From: Clostridia bacterium
GTDB taxonomy: Bacteria; Bacillota; Clostridia; Oscillospirales; Acutalibacteraceae
NCBI GenBank assembly: GCA_017507805.1
Contig: JAFWAC010000029.1
Coordinates: 62,001 to 126,000 of the forward strand
Length of the DNA stretch: 64,000 bases
Reading direction: 5' to 3'
Shown: positions 8,189 through 17,655 of the stretch, one piece after another
Layout: every line of letters begins with the position of its first letter
Numbering within the stretch: position 1 is the first letter of the stretch
Notes under the pieces: generated by a model
Seen by the model: the letters and a program-made list of their open reading frames with translations, nothing else
The model's database searches: none
What the model was told of the DNA's origin: nothing
Program-made: the position numbers and the translations under genes

Positions 8189-10135
8189 TTATCTTATAAC
8201 CTTGTTATCAATTTCTTCGCAAGCCATTTTGATAAAATCTGCAACCTGCATTGCGCCCATATCGCCGTCCTCACCTCTGCGGCGGACAGCAACAGCGCCG
8301 TTTTCAACCTCGCTGTCACCAATGATAAGCATATAGGGCACCTTGGCAAGGCGGGCTTCTCTTATCTTGTAGCCGATTTTTTCGTTGCGGTCATCAAGCT
8401 CAACACGCATACCCTTAGCCTCTAACTCGCGCTTAACCTCATAGGTATAGTCAAGATGTCTGTCAGCGATGGGTAACAGCTTAACCTGAACAGGTGCTAA
8501 CCACATCGGGAATGCGCCTGCATATTTTTCAATAAGCAAAGCCAGAGTTCTCTCATAGCAACCGATAGAGGTACGGTGAATGATATAAGGATTTTTCTTT
8601 TGACCGTCACGGTCAACATATTCCATACCGAATTTTTCGGCAAGCATCTGGTCAATCTGGATGGTGATAAGGGTGTCCTCTTTGCCGTAAACATTCTTAA
8701 TCTGAATATCAAGCTTAGGCCCGTAGAAAGCCGCTTCACCGATACCTACCTTGTATGGGATTTCAAGATGGTCTAAGATTTTAGCCATCATATCCTGAGC
8801 CTCTGCCCATTGCTCGGGAGTGCCGATATACTTCTCGGTATCGACAGGGTCCCACTGAGAAAATCTGTATGAAACATCCTCATAAAGCCCCAAGGTTTTA
8901 AGCATATAAATTGCAAGCTCCAGGCAGGACTTGAATTCCTGCTCTAACTGCTCGGGGGTACACATCAGATGTCCCTCGGAAATGGTGAATTGGCGAACCC
9001 TGATAAGACCGTGCATTTCACCCGATTCCTCATTGCGGAAAAGGGTTGAGGTTTCGTCATAACGGAGGGGCAGGTCGCGGTAAGAGCGCGCACGGTTTAG
9101 ATATGCCTGATATTGGAATGGGCAGGTCATGGGGCGAAGGGCAAAGCATTCCTTTGTTTCGTCCTCGGGGTCACCCAAAACAAACATACCGTCAAGATAG
9201 TGGTCCCAATGTCCCGAAAGCTTATAAAGCTCACGCTTTGCCATATACGGGGTTTTGGTGAGCTGCCAGCCGCGGCGAGCCTCCTCGTCCTCAACAAAGC
9301 GTTGCAAAAGCTGAATTATTTTTGCACCCTTGGGCAGTAATATCGGCAAGCCCTGACCTATAACATCAACGGTGGTAAAAAGCTCTAATTCTCTGCCGAG
9401 CTTATTATGGTCACGCTTTTTAGCCTCCTCAAGCATAGTGAGGTGTGCTTCAAGCTCGCTTGCCTTCGGAAATGCTGTACCGTAAACACGGCAGAGCATT
9501 TTCTTTGAGGAATCGCCGCGCCAATAAGCACCCGTAGCAGAGGTTAATTTGAATGCCTTTACCGCACCTGTGCTCATAAGATGTGCGCCGGCGCAAAGGT
9601 CGGTAAAATCACCCTGAGAGTAGAAGGAAATATCCTCACCCTCGGGGATACCCTCGGCAAGCTCCACCTTGTAAGGCTCGTCCTTTTCGGTGAAATATTT
9701 GATTGCCTCCTCGCGAGACATAGTGAAGCGTTCAAGCTTTATATCCTCTTTAACAATTTTTTTCATTTCGGCTTCGATTTTCAGCAAATCATCAGGGGTG
9801 AAGCTTTCCTCAACATCGAAATCGTAATAAAAACCGTCATCCACGGCAGGGCCTATCGCCAATTTGGCATTTGGGAAAAGTCTCTTTACAGCCTGCGCCA
9901 AAATATGGGAAGCGGTGTGTCTGAAGCTCCATCTGCCGTACTCATCCTCAAAAGTAAGGATTTCCAAAGCACAATCCTCTGTAAGCACAGTGCGCAAATC
10001 GGCATTTTCACCGTTAATTCTTACAGCGCAAGCTGCCTTTGCAAGCCCCATACTGATTTCCTTTGCTACCTCATAGGCGGTGATGCCGGCTTCAAATTCC
10101 TTTACAATATCGCCTTTTAAAGTTACCTTAATCAT
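8189..10135 (-). CDS. thrS: Threonyl-tRNA synthetase
   Basis: Attaches threonine to tRNA-Thr. The 648-residue protein shows an N-terminal TGS domain (residues 1-60), the editing domain with HTASHILAQAVKRLFP and AIGPAVDDGFYYDFD, the class II catalytic core with RPMTCPFQYQ and the LPLRYDE and RNEESGEMHGL strands, and the C-terminal anticodon-binding domain. Length is normal. The ATG at 10135 follows GGAGG at good spacing; a longer in-frame start at 10171 falls in the leader terminator. Expression is expected to depend on uncharged tRNA-Thr through the T-box leader. bioY follows after 1 nt. Confidence 0.98.
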   Translation of the reverse strand: MIKVTLKGDIVKEFEAGITAYEVAKEISMGLAKAACAVRINGENADLRTVLTEDCALEILTFEDEYGRWSFRHTASHILAQAVKRLFPNAKLAIGPAVDDGFYYDFDVEESFTPDDLLKIEAEMKKIVKEDIKLERFTMSREEAIKYFTEKDEPYKVELAEGIPEGEDISFYSQGDFTDLCAGAHLMSTGAVKAFKLTSATGAYWRGDSSKKMLCRVYGTAFPKASELEAHLTMLEEAKKRDHNKLGRELELFTTVDVIGQGLPILLPKGAKIIQLLQRFVEDEEARRGWQLTKTPYMAKRELYKLSGHWDHYLDGMFVLGDPEDETKECFALRPMTCPFQYQAYLNRARSYRDLPLRYDETSTLFRNEESGEMHGLIRVRQFTISEGHLMCTPEQLEQEFKSCLELAIYMLKTLGLYEDVSYRFSQWDPVDTEKYIGTPEQWAEAQDMMAKILDHLEIPYKVGIGEAAFYGPKLDIQIKNVYGKEDTLITIQIDQMLAEKFGMEYVDRDGQKKNPYIIHRTSIGCYERTLALLIEKYAGAFPMWLAPVQVKLLPIADRHLDYTYEVKRELEAKGMRVELDDRNEKIGYKIREARLAKVPYMLIIGDSEVENGAVAVRRRGEDGDMGAMQVADFIKMACEEIDNKVIR

Positions 10136-10140
10136 AAATT

Positions 10141-10475
10141 TTCCTCCATAAAAAAATAAACTCCGTCCCAAAAAAGCATCTGCTTTTCAGGACGAAGCAT
10201 TAAAATCTCCGCGGTTCCACCCGATTTTTAGTTTAGCCTCTTTGATAATTTCAATTTGCATTGGTGATATTTTTTCAGATAAAGCCTTTTGGCAAAGCAA
10301 TTATCAAAAGCATAAACTAACACTCTTTTGCCTTTAACGGAGCAATCCGTCCGTGTTTGTTACCCACGGCACTCAAAGGCGGTCTCACCCTTCAGCCCTT
10401 TAGCAGACTTTCAGCCGGCGGTCTGCCTCTCTTAAAAAGGGGAAAAAAAGGTTAATGTCCTTTTCACAGCTTTAC
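10141..10475 (-). promoter_or_regulatory. T-box leader (tRNA-sensing riboswitch) of thrS
   Basis: The minus strand between promoter and thrS carries the T-box consensus GGGTGGAACCGCGG (plus-strand complement at about 10210-10223). It is followed by a terminator hairpin (CGTCC ... GGACG, about 10150-10194) and a T-run just before the ribosome-binding site. The 5' half forms long paired regions consistent with stem I. Known T-boxes read uncharged tRNA and block termination. I could not fix the specifier codon by eye; Thr is inferred from the gene. Confidence 0.92.
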
Positions 10476-10481
10476 TAAATT

Positions 10482-10510
10482 ATGATACAATTTTAAATGG
10501 CGGTTGTCAA
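10482..10510 (-). promoter_or_regulatory. Sigma-A promoter for T-box/thrS/bioY
   Basis: Minus strand: TTGACA (10510-10505), 17-bp spacer, TATCAT (10487-10482). Confidence 0.75.
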
Positions 10511-10524
10511 GCTTTTTTTATTCG

Positions 10525-10561
10525 GGGGACTGACGGACGACCGCAAGGGTCGCCCTTACAT
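10525..10561. repeat. Fragment of a dispersed palindromic repeat
   Basis: CGACC/GGTCG inverted repeat within GGGCGACCCTTGCGGTCG-type DNA. It resembles the GTAGGGGC-type repeats seen at 21-23 kb here. No T-run follows, so it is not a terminator of the upstream operon. Confidence 0.45.
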
Positions 10562-10565
10562 TGGA

Positions 10566-11048
10566 TTAAAAAAACAAAGCCGCCGCACCGTAGCTTACAA
10601 ATGCCACCACAAGACCTGCGCCTACCACACCTATAACAATAGATGGTAAAGCTTTTTTAAGGGGCATATCGAGCATAGCCGCAACCAGAGCGCCCGTCCA
10701 TGCGCCTGTGCCCGGCAAAGGTATGGCAACGAAAAGTGCCAACCCCCAAAAGGCATATTTCAAAACCTTTTCCTTATTCTTTTCAGCCTTGGCTTCCATA
10801 CGGTCAACCACGCTGTTGAGCTTAGGACTAACCCCTCGCATCCAAGCAAAAATTTTCTTTATAAAGAGAATGATAAAGGGTATTGGTATCAAATTTCCCA
10901 CCATAGCCACAGCTATTGCAACTGCAGGCTTCAAGCCCATGCCTGTAGCCCAAGGGATAGCGCCCCTCAATTCTATAACAGGCACCATAGATATAAAAAA
11001 GGTGGTGAGTATTTTACCCCAAAGGGTTTTAAACAAAAAATCAAGCAT
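10566..11048 (-). CDS. Small multidrug-export-type membrane protein (COG2426)
   Basis: A 160-residue membrane protein with the COG2426/PF06695 signatures: ELRGAIPWA near residue 27 and PLPGTGAWTGALVAA near residue 112, plus about four membrane segments. The family is annotated as small multidrug export proteins, but real transport function is poorly documented. It is the last gene of the minus-strand operon starting at 17476; its ATG overlaps the flippase stop by 8 bp. Confidence 0.85.
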   Translation of the reverse strand: MLDFLFKTLWGKILTTFFISMVPVIELRGAIPWATGMGLKPAVAIAVAMVGNLIPIPFIILFIKKIFAWMRGVSPKLNSVVDRMEAKAEKNKEKVLKYAFWGLALFVAIPLPGTGAWTGALVAAMLDMPLKKALPSIVIGVVGAGLVVAFVSYGAAALFF

Positions 11049-12462
11049 TCTTTTTAACTCTCCTCAAAAAAGGTGATAAAAGCTTTTCCGCACAGGCAAA
11101 CAAAAGCTTAGAATTTATCATTAAAACAGCAAGCAGACAAAGTGCTTCTGTTAAAATCCAGCCCTTGAAGCCTAAAATCACAACCGCCGATTGCAGACAA
11201 AGCACCGCTGAATTGAAAGCCACACGCACCGACTGCATTTTAAACGGGATATATTTTCTTACATTGACAGCCCTTATCACAAAAACCGTAAAATAGCTTA
11301 TTGCGGTGGCAAGCGCCGCGCCCTGAACACCCAAACGGGAGGGAATTAAAATAAGATTAAGCACAATATTTGTGGAAGCACCGATAAGGGCGGTTATAAA
11401 GGAAAGACCGCTTTTTTTGTTTACAACATAAACAGTGCCCATAAAGGAGGTAAAGGCTGTGAAAACCATCGAAACCGATAAGAGGGGAACGAATTTCCAT
11501 GCCTCGTAATACTCCTTGGAGGTCAAGAGCATCATAGCGGGCTTTGCAAATGCTATTACTGCCGAGCCTGCCAGAAACATAATTGCCTGAAAGGACTGCC
11601 ACACCTGACCGAAAAATTTTGCATGCTCGGCGCGGTCGCCCTCGGCTTCGCTGACGGCAGAAAATTGCCATGCCTGCATAAAAATGGTTGCAACTAAGGT
11701 TAGCAGTGTCGGGAGCTTATAGGATACAGAATAAAGTCCGTTTGCCTCACTTCCTATAAAGCCCACAACCATATAACGGTCAGATACGCTGGTTATCCAC
11801 CAGAAAACCGTTGTCGGGATAAGAGGAATACTGTATTTAAGCATTGCAGGTAAAACCGTTTTTTGGGGCTTCAGGGTTATAACACTCCAAAGCTTTTCCT
11901 TGATGAACAGAAAGAGTGTGCAGAGGGTGTCAGCCACAACCACCGAAAGCACATAGCCCGTAACCCCTAAATTAAAGGCGGCTAAGAATATTATATTAAG
12001 GGTTATAACCAAAATAGTATTGATAATTCCCTGAACGGCGAAAAGTGCGGTTTTACCCACCGCGCGGATATACTGTGAGCAAAGTGAATGATAGCAGGAA
12101 GCCATTGTATAAATCACAATAAGCCACACGAAGCCCTTAAAGCTTTGCACCGCATTGAGAATGGGAACTATTCCCAAAAACAGCACCGCACCCGTGGTTA
12201 TGGAAAAAAGACCTAAAGTGAAAACACTTTTGCGCTGAATATTATTGTCAAGTGCAAAGCGGAAAACACCCTCGGTAATGCCTAAAGAAATGATAGGAAA
12301 TAAAAGGTTTGCTGTTTGGGTTATGAGGTCGGCTGTGCTGTAATCTGACGGGGTTAAATAGCCTGTATAAAACCGCACCATTAAAAAGACCAACAGCTTT
12401 GAGCCAAAGGTACCGATACTTATAAGCAATGTATTTGACAAAAGGGTTTTATACTTATTCAA
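11041..12462 (-). CDS. Polysaccharide flippase of the MOP superfamily (Wzx/RfbX-like)
   Basis: A 473-residue protein with about 12-14 membrane helices, beginning MNKYKTLLSNTLLISIGTFGSKLLVFLMV, the standard opening of oligosaccharide flippases. Such proteins move lipid-linked sugar chains outward across the membrane. The substrate is unknown; no glycosyltransferases flank it. The start is a TTG at 12462 with GGTGA upstream. It follows the gene at 12480 after 17 bp and overlaps the next gene by 8 bp, so it belongs to the operon begun by the M16 peptidases. Confidence 0.88.
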   Translation of the reverse strand: MNKYKTLLSNTLLISIGTFGSKLLVFLMVRFYTGYLTPSDYSTADLITQTANLLFPIISLGITEGVFRFALDNNIQRKSVFTLGLFSITTGAVLFLGIVPILNAVQSFKGFVWLIVIYTMASCYHSLCSQYIRAVGKTALFAVQGIINTILVITLNIIFLAAFNLGVTGYVLSVVVADTLCTLFLFIKEKLWSVITLKPQKTVLPAMLKYSIPLIPTTVFWWITSVSDRYMVVGFIGSEANGLYSVSYKLPTLLTLVATIFMQAWQFSAVSEAEGDRAEHAKFFGQVWQSFQAIMFLAGSAVIAFAKPAMMLLTSKEYYEAWKFVPLLSVSMVFTAFTSFMGTVYVVNKKSGLSFITALIGASTNIVLNLILIPSRLGVQGAALATAISYFTVFVIRAVNVRKYIPFKMQSVRVAFNSAVLCLQSAVVILGFKGWILTEALCLLAVLMINSKLLFACAEKLLSPFLRRVKKNA

Positions 12463-12479
12463 AAGCCCGTCACCGCCTT

Positions 12480-13145
12480 TTATTCCTCACAGTTTTTCTT
12501 TTTTATATCCCTTATAACGGTTATGCCGACAATCACAGCAATACACAGAAATACAGCAATCCCGATAGGTATTATATAAAACCACACACCGTTCACACCG
12601 GTATTTTCCGAAATAAATCCGTCTGCATCAAAGGTGTTGAAGGTTTTTTCAATATAAGCCGTATCAGCACCGCTGTCGGTGTAAAACATAAGCTCAAAGC
12701 ATTGCCTGTCCGCCACCGTTATATATCGGGTAATAATGTATTCTCCGCCGCTGTCGCTTGTGCGAAGCTGGATTTTGATAAATTTTTGCCCGTTTTTGTT
12801 TATAATCTCGCCGCGGGCACCGTCTATACCCACAATGTCGGGAATAAGGGCGGTGAGCTTATCGTCAGACAGGGAGCTAATATTAACAACGCTGTTGGAA
12901 AAATCGGTGGTGTTGCAGGAAATGCGTATCTGCTTTGTATTATCATCGTTTACTGCAATATAAATAATGCCGTTTTCGGCTTTATATTGCGAAAGCTCCG
13001 CCTCGGTCATACCGAAGCTTTTTGAGAGCACCGACATATCGGTTGCAAATTCACCGTGGGGAGTGACCTCGGCTGTCTGACCTGCAGAAACCGTAAATCC
13101 CAACATAAAAAGCACCGATATTATTAATATAATCCGTTTAATCAA
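12480..13145 (-). CDS. Exported protein with C-terminal membrane anchor, function unknown
   Basis: I do not recognise this 221-residue protein. It has a signal peptide (about residues 1-22), an extracellular part of mixed alpha/beta character with many Asp, Asn and Ser, and one C-terminal membrane helix (about 187-210) ending in basic residues IRDIKKKN. The start is TTG at 13145. The sequence AAAGGGTGA spans the end and stop of folD (stop at 13150-13152) and acts as its ribosome site, so the two genes are translationally coupled. Confidence 0.75.
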   Translation of the reverse strand: MIKRIILIISVLFMLGFTVSAGQTAEVTPHGEFATDMSVLSKSFGMTEAELSQYKAENGIIYIAVNDDNTKQIRISCNTTDFSNSVVNISSLSDDKLTALIPDIVGIDGARGEIINKNGQKFIKIQLRTSDSGGEYIITRYITVADRQCFELMFYTDSGADTAYIEKTFNTFDADGFISENTGVNGVWFYIIPIGIAVFLCIAVIVGITVIRDIKKKNCEE

Positions 13146-13149
13146 AATG

Positions 13150-14004
13150 TCACCCTTTGATGTTATTTTGTTTTTTTGCCGCTGTAAGGGTATTTTGCAT
13201 AAGCATTGCGATGGTCATAGGCCCAACACCGCCCGGAACGGGGGTGATGACAGACACCTTGTCCTTAACTGCCTCATAATCCACGTCTCCGCAGAGCTTA
13301 CCGTCCACGCGGTTCATACCCACATCAATTACAACGGCGCCCTCCTTCACCATATCGGCTGTGACAAAGCCTGCTCTGCCGACTGCGGCTACCAGAATAT
13401 CGGCACCGCGGCAGATTTCCTTGAGATTTTGGGTTTTAGAGTGGCAGATTGTAACGGTGCCGTTTTTGTGTAGCAACAGCATACCCATAGGCTTACCGAC
13501 AATATTTGACCTACCGATTACCACACAGGATTTTCCCGATACATCAATACCCTCTGCTTCGAGCATTTCCATAATTCCTGCCGGTGTGCAGGGTACAAAA
13601 TCATAGTCTCCAATCATAATTCTGCCCACATTATGGGGATGGAAAGCATCCACATCCTTTTCAGGTAAAATGGAGTTTATAATAAGCTTTTCGTCCAGAT
13701 GCTTCGGAAGCGGAAGCTGACAGAGTATACCGTTAATGCTCGGTCTTTTATTAAGGGTTTCAATAATGGAAAGAAGCTCCTCCTGTGTCGTCTCGGCAGG
13801 CAGGGCATATTCCTCGGATATTATGCCTAAATCCTCGCAAGCCTTTTTCTTGTTTGCCACATAAACCTTGGAAGCCGGGTCATCGCCCACGATAATAACC
13901 GCAAGCCCGACCGGAACGCCGATTTCGTCAAGCTCGGCTACTCCTTTTTTAACTCTTTCCTTTACAGCGGCTGATATCGCCTTACCGTCAATTATCCTGC
14001 TCAT
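13150..14004 (-). CDS. folD: Methylenetetrahydrofolate dehydrogenase/cyclohydrolase
   Basis: FolD interconverts methylene-, methenyl- and formyl-tetrahydrofolate using NADP. The 284-residue protein has the family motifs: KVYVANKKKACEDLGI (substrate and catalytic Lys region), GILCQLPLPKH, VIGRSNIVGKPMG (nucleotide binding) and the closing TPVPGGVGPMTIAML. Start ATG 14004 follows GGAGG. It overlaps the 3' end of lgt by 17 bp, indicating an operon. Confidence 0.97.
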   Translation of the reverse strand: MSRIIDGKAISAAVKERVKKGVAELDEIGVPVGLAVIIVGDDPASKVYVANKKKACEDLGIISEEYALPAETTQEELLSIIETLNKRPSINGILCQLPLPKHLDEKLIINSILPEKDVDAFHPHNVGRIMIGDYDFVPCTPAGIMEMLEAEGIDVSGKSCVVIGRSNIVGKPMGMLLLHKNGTVTICHSKTQNLKEICRGADILVAAVGRAGFVTADMVKEGAVVIDVGMNRVDGKLCGDVDYEAVKDKVSVITPVPGGVGPMTIAMLMQNTLTAAKKQNNIKG

Positions 14005-14926
14005 TGTTTGTTTCCTCCGAAATAATTTCATTTTTTTCATTTTCAACATCATTTATTTGCTCGGCTTCGGGCTGTTCCTCCTCGGAAGCAAAAACTCCCG
14101 AATATTCTCCTGCTGAGTTTTCCTTTACACGGCGGCTCATAAATACAAGCAGACTGCCTGCCGCAATGCAAAGCGCAAATGAAAGCAGAGCCGAAACCTT
14201 TATGTTGCCAAGCATAAGACTGTCTGTCCGCAAAAGCTCTATAAAGCCTCTGCCGAAGCCGTACCACACGCAGTACATAAGTACAATTTGTCCCGAAAAT
14301 TTGCGTTTTCGGCTGAAATGGTCAAGTAAAAAGAAGCCTGCTATGCACCATATAGACTCGTAAAGGAAGCAAGGGTGAACCAACCCCTCGCCCATTTCGC
14401 TTATGGTGCGGCTGCTTTCCATACCCCACCAGCTGCTTCCGGTAAATCCACCGTAAGCCTCCTGATTTACAAAATTGCCCCATCTGCCAATGCCTTGACC
14501 GATTAAAAAGCCTGCCGCGGCAATGTCAAACATATTAAGCACCTTGACCTTGCGGATTTTGCACATTATTCCTCCCGAAACAAAGGCGCCGATAACACCG
14601 CCGTATATCGCAAGACCTGCAAAACCTGAGGAATTTCCAAAGCCGAAAAAATCCTTAAAGCTTGCTAATTTTTCGCCGTCAAAAATCACATAATAGGCTC
14701 TGGCACTAAGGATTGCCACGGGAACTGCAACCAGCACTACATCGAGCATACGGTCGGTATTAAGACCGTATCTCGAAGCATTTTTCATTCCGTAAATAAG
14801 GGCTAACAGGAAGCCCAGAGCTATTATTATACCGTACCAATAAACATTCCAGCCGCCGCCTATGGGCAGGGTAAAGGCAATAGGCTCGAGGGTAAGGCTT
14901 ATGCCGAAAATAGTTACATCCATCAC
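13988..14926 (-). CDS. lgt: Prolipoprotein diacylglyceryl transferase
   Basis: Lgt transfers a diacylglyceryl group onto the lipobox cysteine of prelipoproteins in the membrane; it would act on the lipoproteins of the glycan locus in this window. The 312-residue protein has about seven membrane segments and the conserved GQGIGRWGNFVNQEAYG motif, the IYGGVIGA strand and GFGRGFIELLR. The hydrophilic tail after residue 280 is rich in Glu and Asn and looks unstructured. Start is GTG 14926 or ATG 14923; GGAG spacing fits GTG slightly better. Its start lies 1 nt beyond the stop of the M16 peptidase. Confidence 0.96.
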   Translation of the reverse strand: MMDVTIFGISLTLEPIAFTLPIGGGWNVYWYGIIIALGFLLALIYGMKNASRYGLNTDRMLDVVLVAVPVAILSARAYYVIFDGEKLASFKDFFGFGNSSGFAGLAIYGGVIGAFVSGGIMCKIRKVKVLNMFDIAAAGFLIGQGIGRWGNFVNQEAYGGFTGSSWWGMESSRTISEMGEGLVHPCFLYESIWCIAGFFLLDHFSRKRKFSGQIVLMYCVWYGFGRGFIELLRTDSLMLGNIKVSALLSFALCIAAGSLLVFMSRRVKENSAGEYSGVFASEEEQPEAEQINDVENEKNEIISEETNNEQDN

Positions 14927-14927
14927 A

Positions 14928-16199
14928 TTAATTCTCCTTTAAGGGATTGATTACCGACAATACCGCCTTTTCGGGGTCGAGAAGGGAGAGTCTGCGGTAA
15001 ACATCCTCAACCGTTACCGATTTCAGGTATTTTATATCGTCAAACAGCCCGCTGTCGGACATGGCGCAATCAACAAGCTGCATTGCAATGCTTTCAACAC
15101 TGTTAAACATTCTGATTGCGTTGCCGTACATACCGCATCTTACCGCCGAGAAAAGCTTTTTGTCAATTCCCTCGGCTTTAAGGCGCTCAACCTCTGCCTT
15201 AATTTCCTCAGCCACCCTTTTGGGATTTGAGGACTCGCCCTCAAAAATGACGGCTGAATATCCGTAACCGTTAAAATGTTCGGAGGCAAACTCATCATTT
15301 ATAAGCCCTTCGTTTACTAACCTTTTATAAAGGGGAGAGGCATCACCTGCGATTATTTCCAAAAGCAGGGCTGTGCATATCCTTTCCTTAACGGTGCGGG
15401 TGGGATTTTCGGTTTTTTCCTTAAATCCAAAGCAGAACATCGGCTGTGCCACAGCCAAGGACTGCTCAACATAGGGCTTTACCGTCTCCTCCGGCTCAGG
15501 GCTTGTTATCCGCGTTATTTCTAATGCATCAACCGGATTTATTCGCTTTTCTATCTGCTTTAAAACCTTATCTGTATCAACATTTCCTGCTATGCAGATG
15601 AACATATTTGAGGGATTATAAAATGTGTTGTAGCATCTGTAAAGCAGATTGTGGTCTATTTTTGCAATCGATTCCACCGTTCCTGCAATGTCTATTCTTA
15701 CAGGGTGGTTGTGATACATTGCCATAAGCATATTGAACATAACCCTCCAAGCAGGGCTGTCGTCATACATTCTTATCTCCTGACCGATAATTCCCTGTTC
15801 CTTTGCCACTGTCTGCTCGGTAAAATAGGGTGACTGCACAAAGGAAAGCAAAATGTCAAGATTATCATAAAACCTGTCCGAGCAGGAGAAAAGATAACAG
15901 GTGCGGTCGAAGGAGGTGAAGGCATTGGCATAAGCACCGGTGGCGGCATATTTCGTAAATGCGTCCCCGTCCTCGCTTTCAAAAAGCTTGTGCTCCAAAA
16001 AGTGGGCAATACCCTCCGGTACTGCGGTTTCCTCTCCGTTTACCGCAAAGCAGGTATCAATAGAGCCGTATTTAGTTCCGAAAATCGCATAAGACGAGGT
16101 ATACTGCGGCTTTTCAAGAATATATATCCTAAGCCCTGAGGGGTGTACCGCCTTAACATAGCTTTCCCCTATATCACTTTCAAAAATTTCCTTTTTCAT
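14928..16199 (-). CDS. M16 family zinc peptidase (YmfH-like, catalytic)
   Basis: A 423-residue M16 peptidase. The inverted zinc motif HxxEH is intact in AHFLEHKLFE near residue 67, and the distal zinc glutamate lies in the GIIGQEIRMYDD segment. It resembles B. subtilis YmfH, which pairs with a YmfF-like partner. Such pairs cleave small peptides in a closed chamber. Its ATG overlaps the stop of the upstream partner by 4 bp (16196-16199), supporting equimolar production. Confidence 0.9.
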   Translation of the reverse strand: MKKEIFESDIGESYVKAVHPSGLRIYILEKPQYTSSYAIFGTKYGSIDTCFAVNGEETAVPEGIAHFLEHKLFESEDGDAFTKYAATGAYANAFTSFDRTCYLFSCSDRFYDNLDILLSFVQSPYFTEQTVAKEQGIIGQEIRMYDDSPAWRVMFNMLMAMYHNHPVRIDIAGTVESIAKIDHNLLYRCYNTFYNPSNMFICIAGNVDTDKVLKQIEKRINPVDALEITRITSPEPEETVKPYVEQSLAVAQPMFCFGFKEKTENPTRTVKERICTALLLEIIAGDASPLYKRLVNEGLINDEFASEHFNGYGYSAVIFEGESSNPKRVAEEIKAEVERLKAEGIDKKLFSAVRCGMYGNAIRMFNSVESIAMQLVDCAMSDSGLFDDIKYLKSVTVEDVYRRLSLLDPEKAVLSVINPLKEN

Positions 16200-17476
16200 T
16201 TTGAAACCTCCTTTGGAAGAAGCTTGTAAACGGTATTGAGCTTGACGCCCTTAGCCGCCGCGGTGACATCCTCCCTTGTGATTTTTTCTATCCTTTCGGC
16301 AATATCTGTGGGAGAATAAAGCTCGGTATTATTAACCTTAAGTGTGTACCAAGTATCAAGCGAGGTTTGACTGTCACTATATCCGCAAAGCGAGTCCCTG
16401 ATGCTTTTAATTGAGGAGTCAAATTCAAAATCAGTAAACTCACCTTTTTTAACCGCCTCAAGCTGATTTAAGATTTCCTCTTTGGCTTTTTCGGCGTTGG
16501 CGGTCTCGACACCCGACTCAACCGTAAGCAACCCCTTTTGTCTTATCACAGAGGAGGAGCAGTAGTAGCAAAGGCTTAATTTTTCGCGCACATTGGCAAA
16601 AAGCCTTGAATATGGCCCGCCGCCGAAAATATCCGACATTACCATAAGCGGCAGTGTCTCATCGTCATTTCCGCACATATCGCAGGAGAAGCCCATAACA
16701 AGCTTGCCTTGACTTACATCCATTCCCTCTGTCACGGTGAGTGGTGTTTCCCTTTCGGGGGTAGGCTGTGAGATTCGGCAATCGGTGATGCTTTCACGGC
16801 TTAAGGCTGAAAATTTTTCCGAAACACTGTCAAACAAGCCCTGCGGAATTGCCGCCCCGATTACATTAAGGCGCACAAAGGCGGTTTCAAGCATTTTTTG
16901 CCAAGCGGAATAAAGGGCTTCACCCGTTATTTTCTCAACATCCTCAACGGTGCCGCATTTGGGCACACCGTAGGGGGTATCCTTGAACATTTCTTCAACG
17001 AGACGGTTTTTTGCGTAGATACGCTTTTCACTGTACTCGCCCTTTATGTGCTCAATTGCCTTGCGCTTTTCGCGTGCAAGGTCGTCCTCACAAAAAGCGC
17101 CGTTTTCGGTATTAGGCTCAAATATCAGCCCCAAAAGCAAATCCACTGCCTGCTTTATGAGGGATTCGCCGTCTAAAGTGAAACGGTCGTTAATAACCGA
17201 GACCGACATTTTCAAAAGCTGATAATCTCCGTATTTTTCAGCGCTTGCGTCAAGCCTTGCGCCGTAAAGACGGTTTAATTTGTAATTAAGCCGTGAAAAA
17301 TCGGGATACCGCTTACTGCAGCTTGTAAGGATAAAGGGTAACAGCGCATAAAGCGCAGCGGTATCACGCCTCAGCGGCAAATAAAAGTTACAGGAAATGA
17401 GTGTGGTGTTAAATCTTTCGTTTTTAACAAAAAGACCTTCAACACCTTTGGCGAGCTCTGTTTTTTTTCGGGACAT
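16196..17476 (-). CDS. M16 family peptidase partner (YmfF-like, no zinc motif)
   Basis: A 426-residue M16 homologue lacking HxxEH but with the C-terminal domain signature GGGPYSRLFANVREKLSLCY, which supplies the Arg/Tyr substrate-binding pair in two-subunit M16 enzymes. It is therefore the likely non-catalytic partner of the gene overlapping it by 4 bp. It is the first gene of an operon running through lgt, folD, the anchored protein, the flippase and the COG2426 gene, driven by the promoter at 17510-17539. Confidence 0.88.
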   Translation of the reverse strand: MSRKKTELAKGVEGLFVKNERFNTTLISCNFYLPLRRDTAALYALLPFILTSCSKRYPDFSRLNYKLNRLYGARLDASAEKYGDYQLLKMSVSVINDRFTLDGESLIKQAVDLLLGLIFEPNTENGAFCEDDLAREKRKAIEHIKGEYSEKRIYAKNRLVEEMFKDTPYGVPKCGTVEDVEKITGEALYSAWQKMLETAFVRLNVIGAAIPQGLFDSVSEKFSALSRESITDCRISQPTPERETPLTVTEGMDVSQGKLVMGFSCDMCGNDDETLPLMVMSDIFGGGPYSRLFANVREKLSLCYYCSSSVIRQKGLLTVESGVETANAEKAKEEILNQLEAVKKGEFTDFEFDSSIKSIRDSLCGYSDSQTSLDTWYTLKVNNTELYSPTDIAERIEKITREDVTAAAKGVKLNTVYKLLPKEVSK

Positions 17477-17509
17477 AGTATATCTCCACCCTAAACAATA
17501 TTATTTTAT

Positions 17510-17539
17510 ATTGTATCACATTTTTACCTGTATTTACAA
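17510..17539 (-). promoter_or_regulatory. Promoter of the M16-lgt-folD-flippase operon
   Basis: Minus strand: TTGTAA (17539-17534), 18-bp spacer, TACAAT (17515-17510), with GGTGGAG before the ATG at 17476. Confidence 0.65.
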
Positions 17540-17655
17540 CCATTATTTAATCAACTTCATAAGATGTGTAAAAAATTAACATTTCTTTAGCAAAAGCGTA
17601 ACATATAATGCTTATTTTCAGGTATTATAAAATAGTCGGCTTAACTGTTAAAGCC

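Noticed and set aside
10525-10561. Hairpin after the COG2426 gene as operon terminator
   Set aside because: No T-run on the minus strand after the hairpin; A-rich DNA follows instead.
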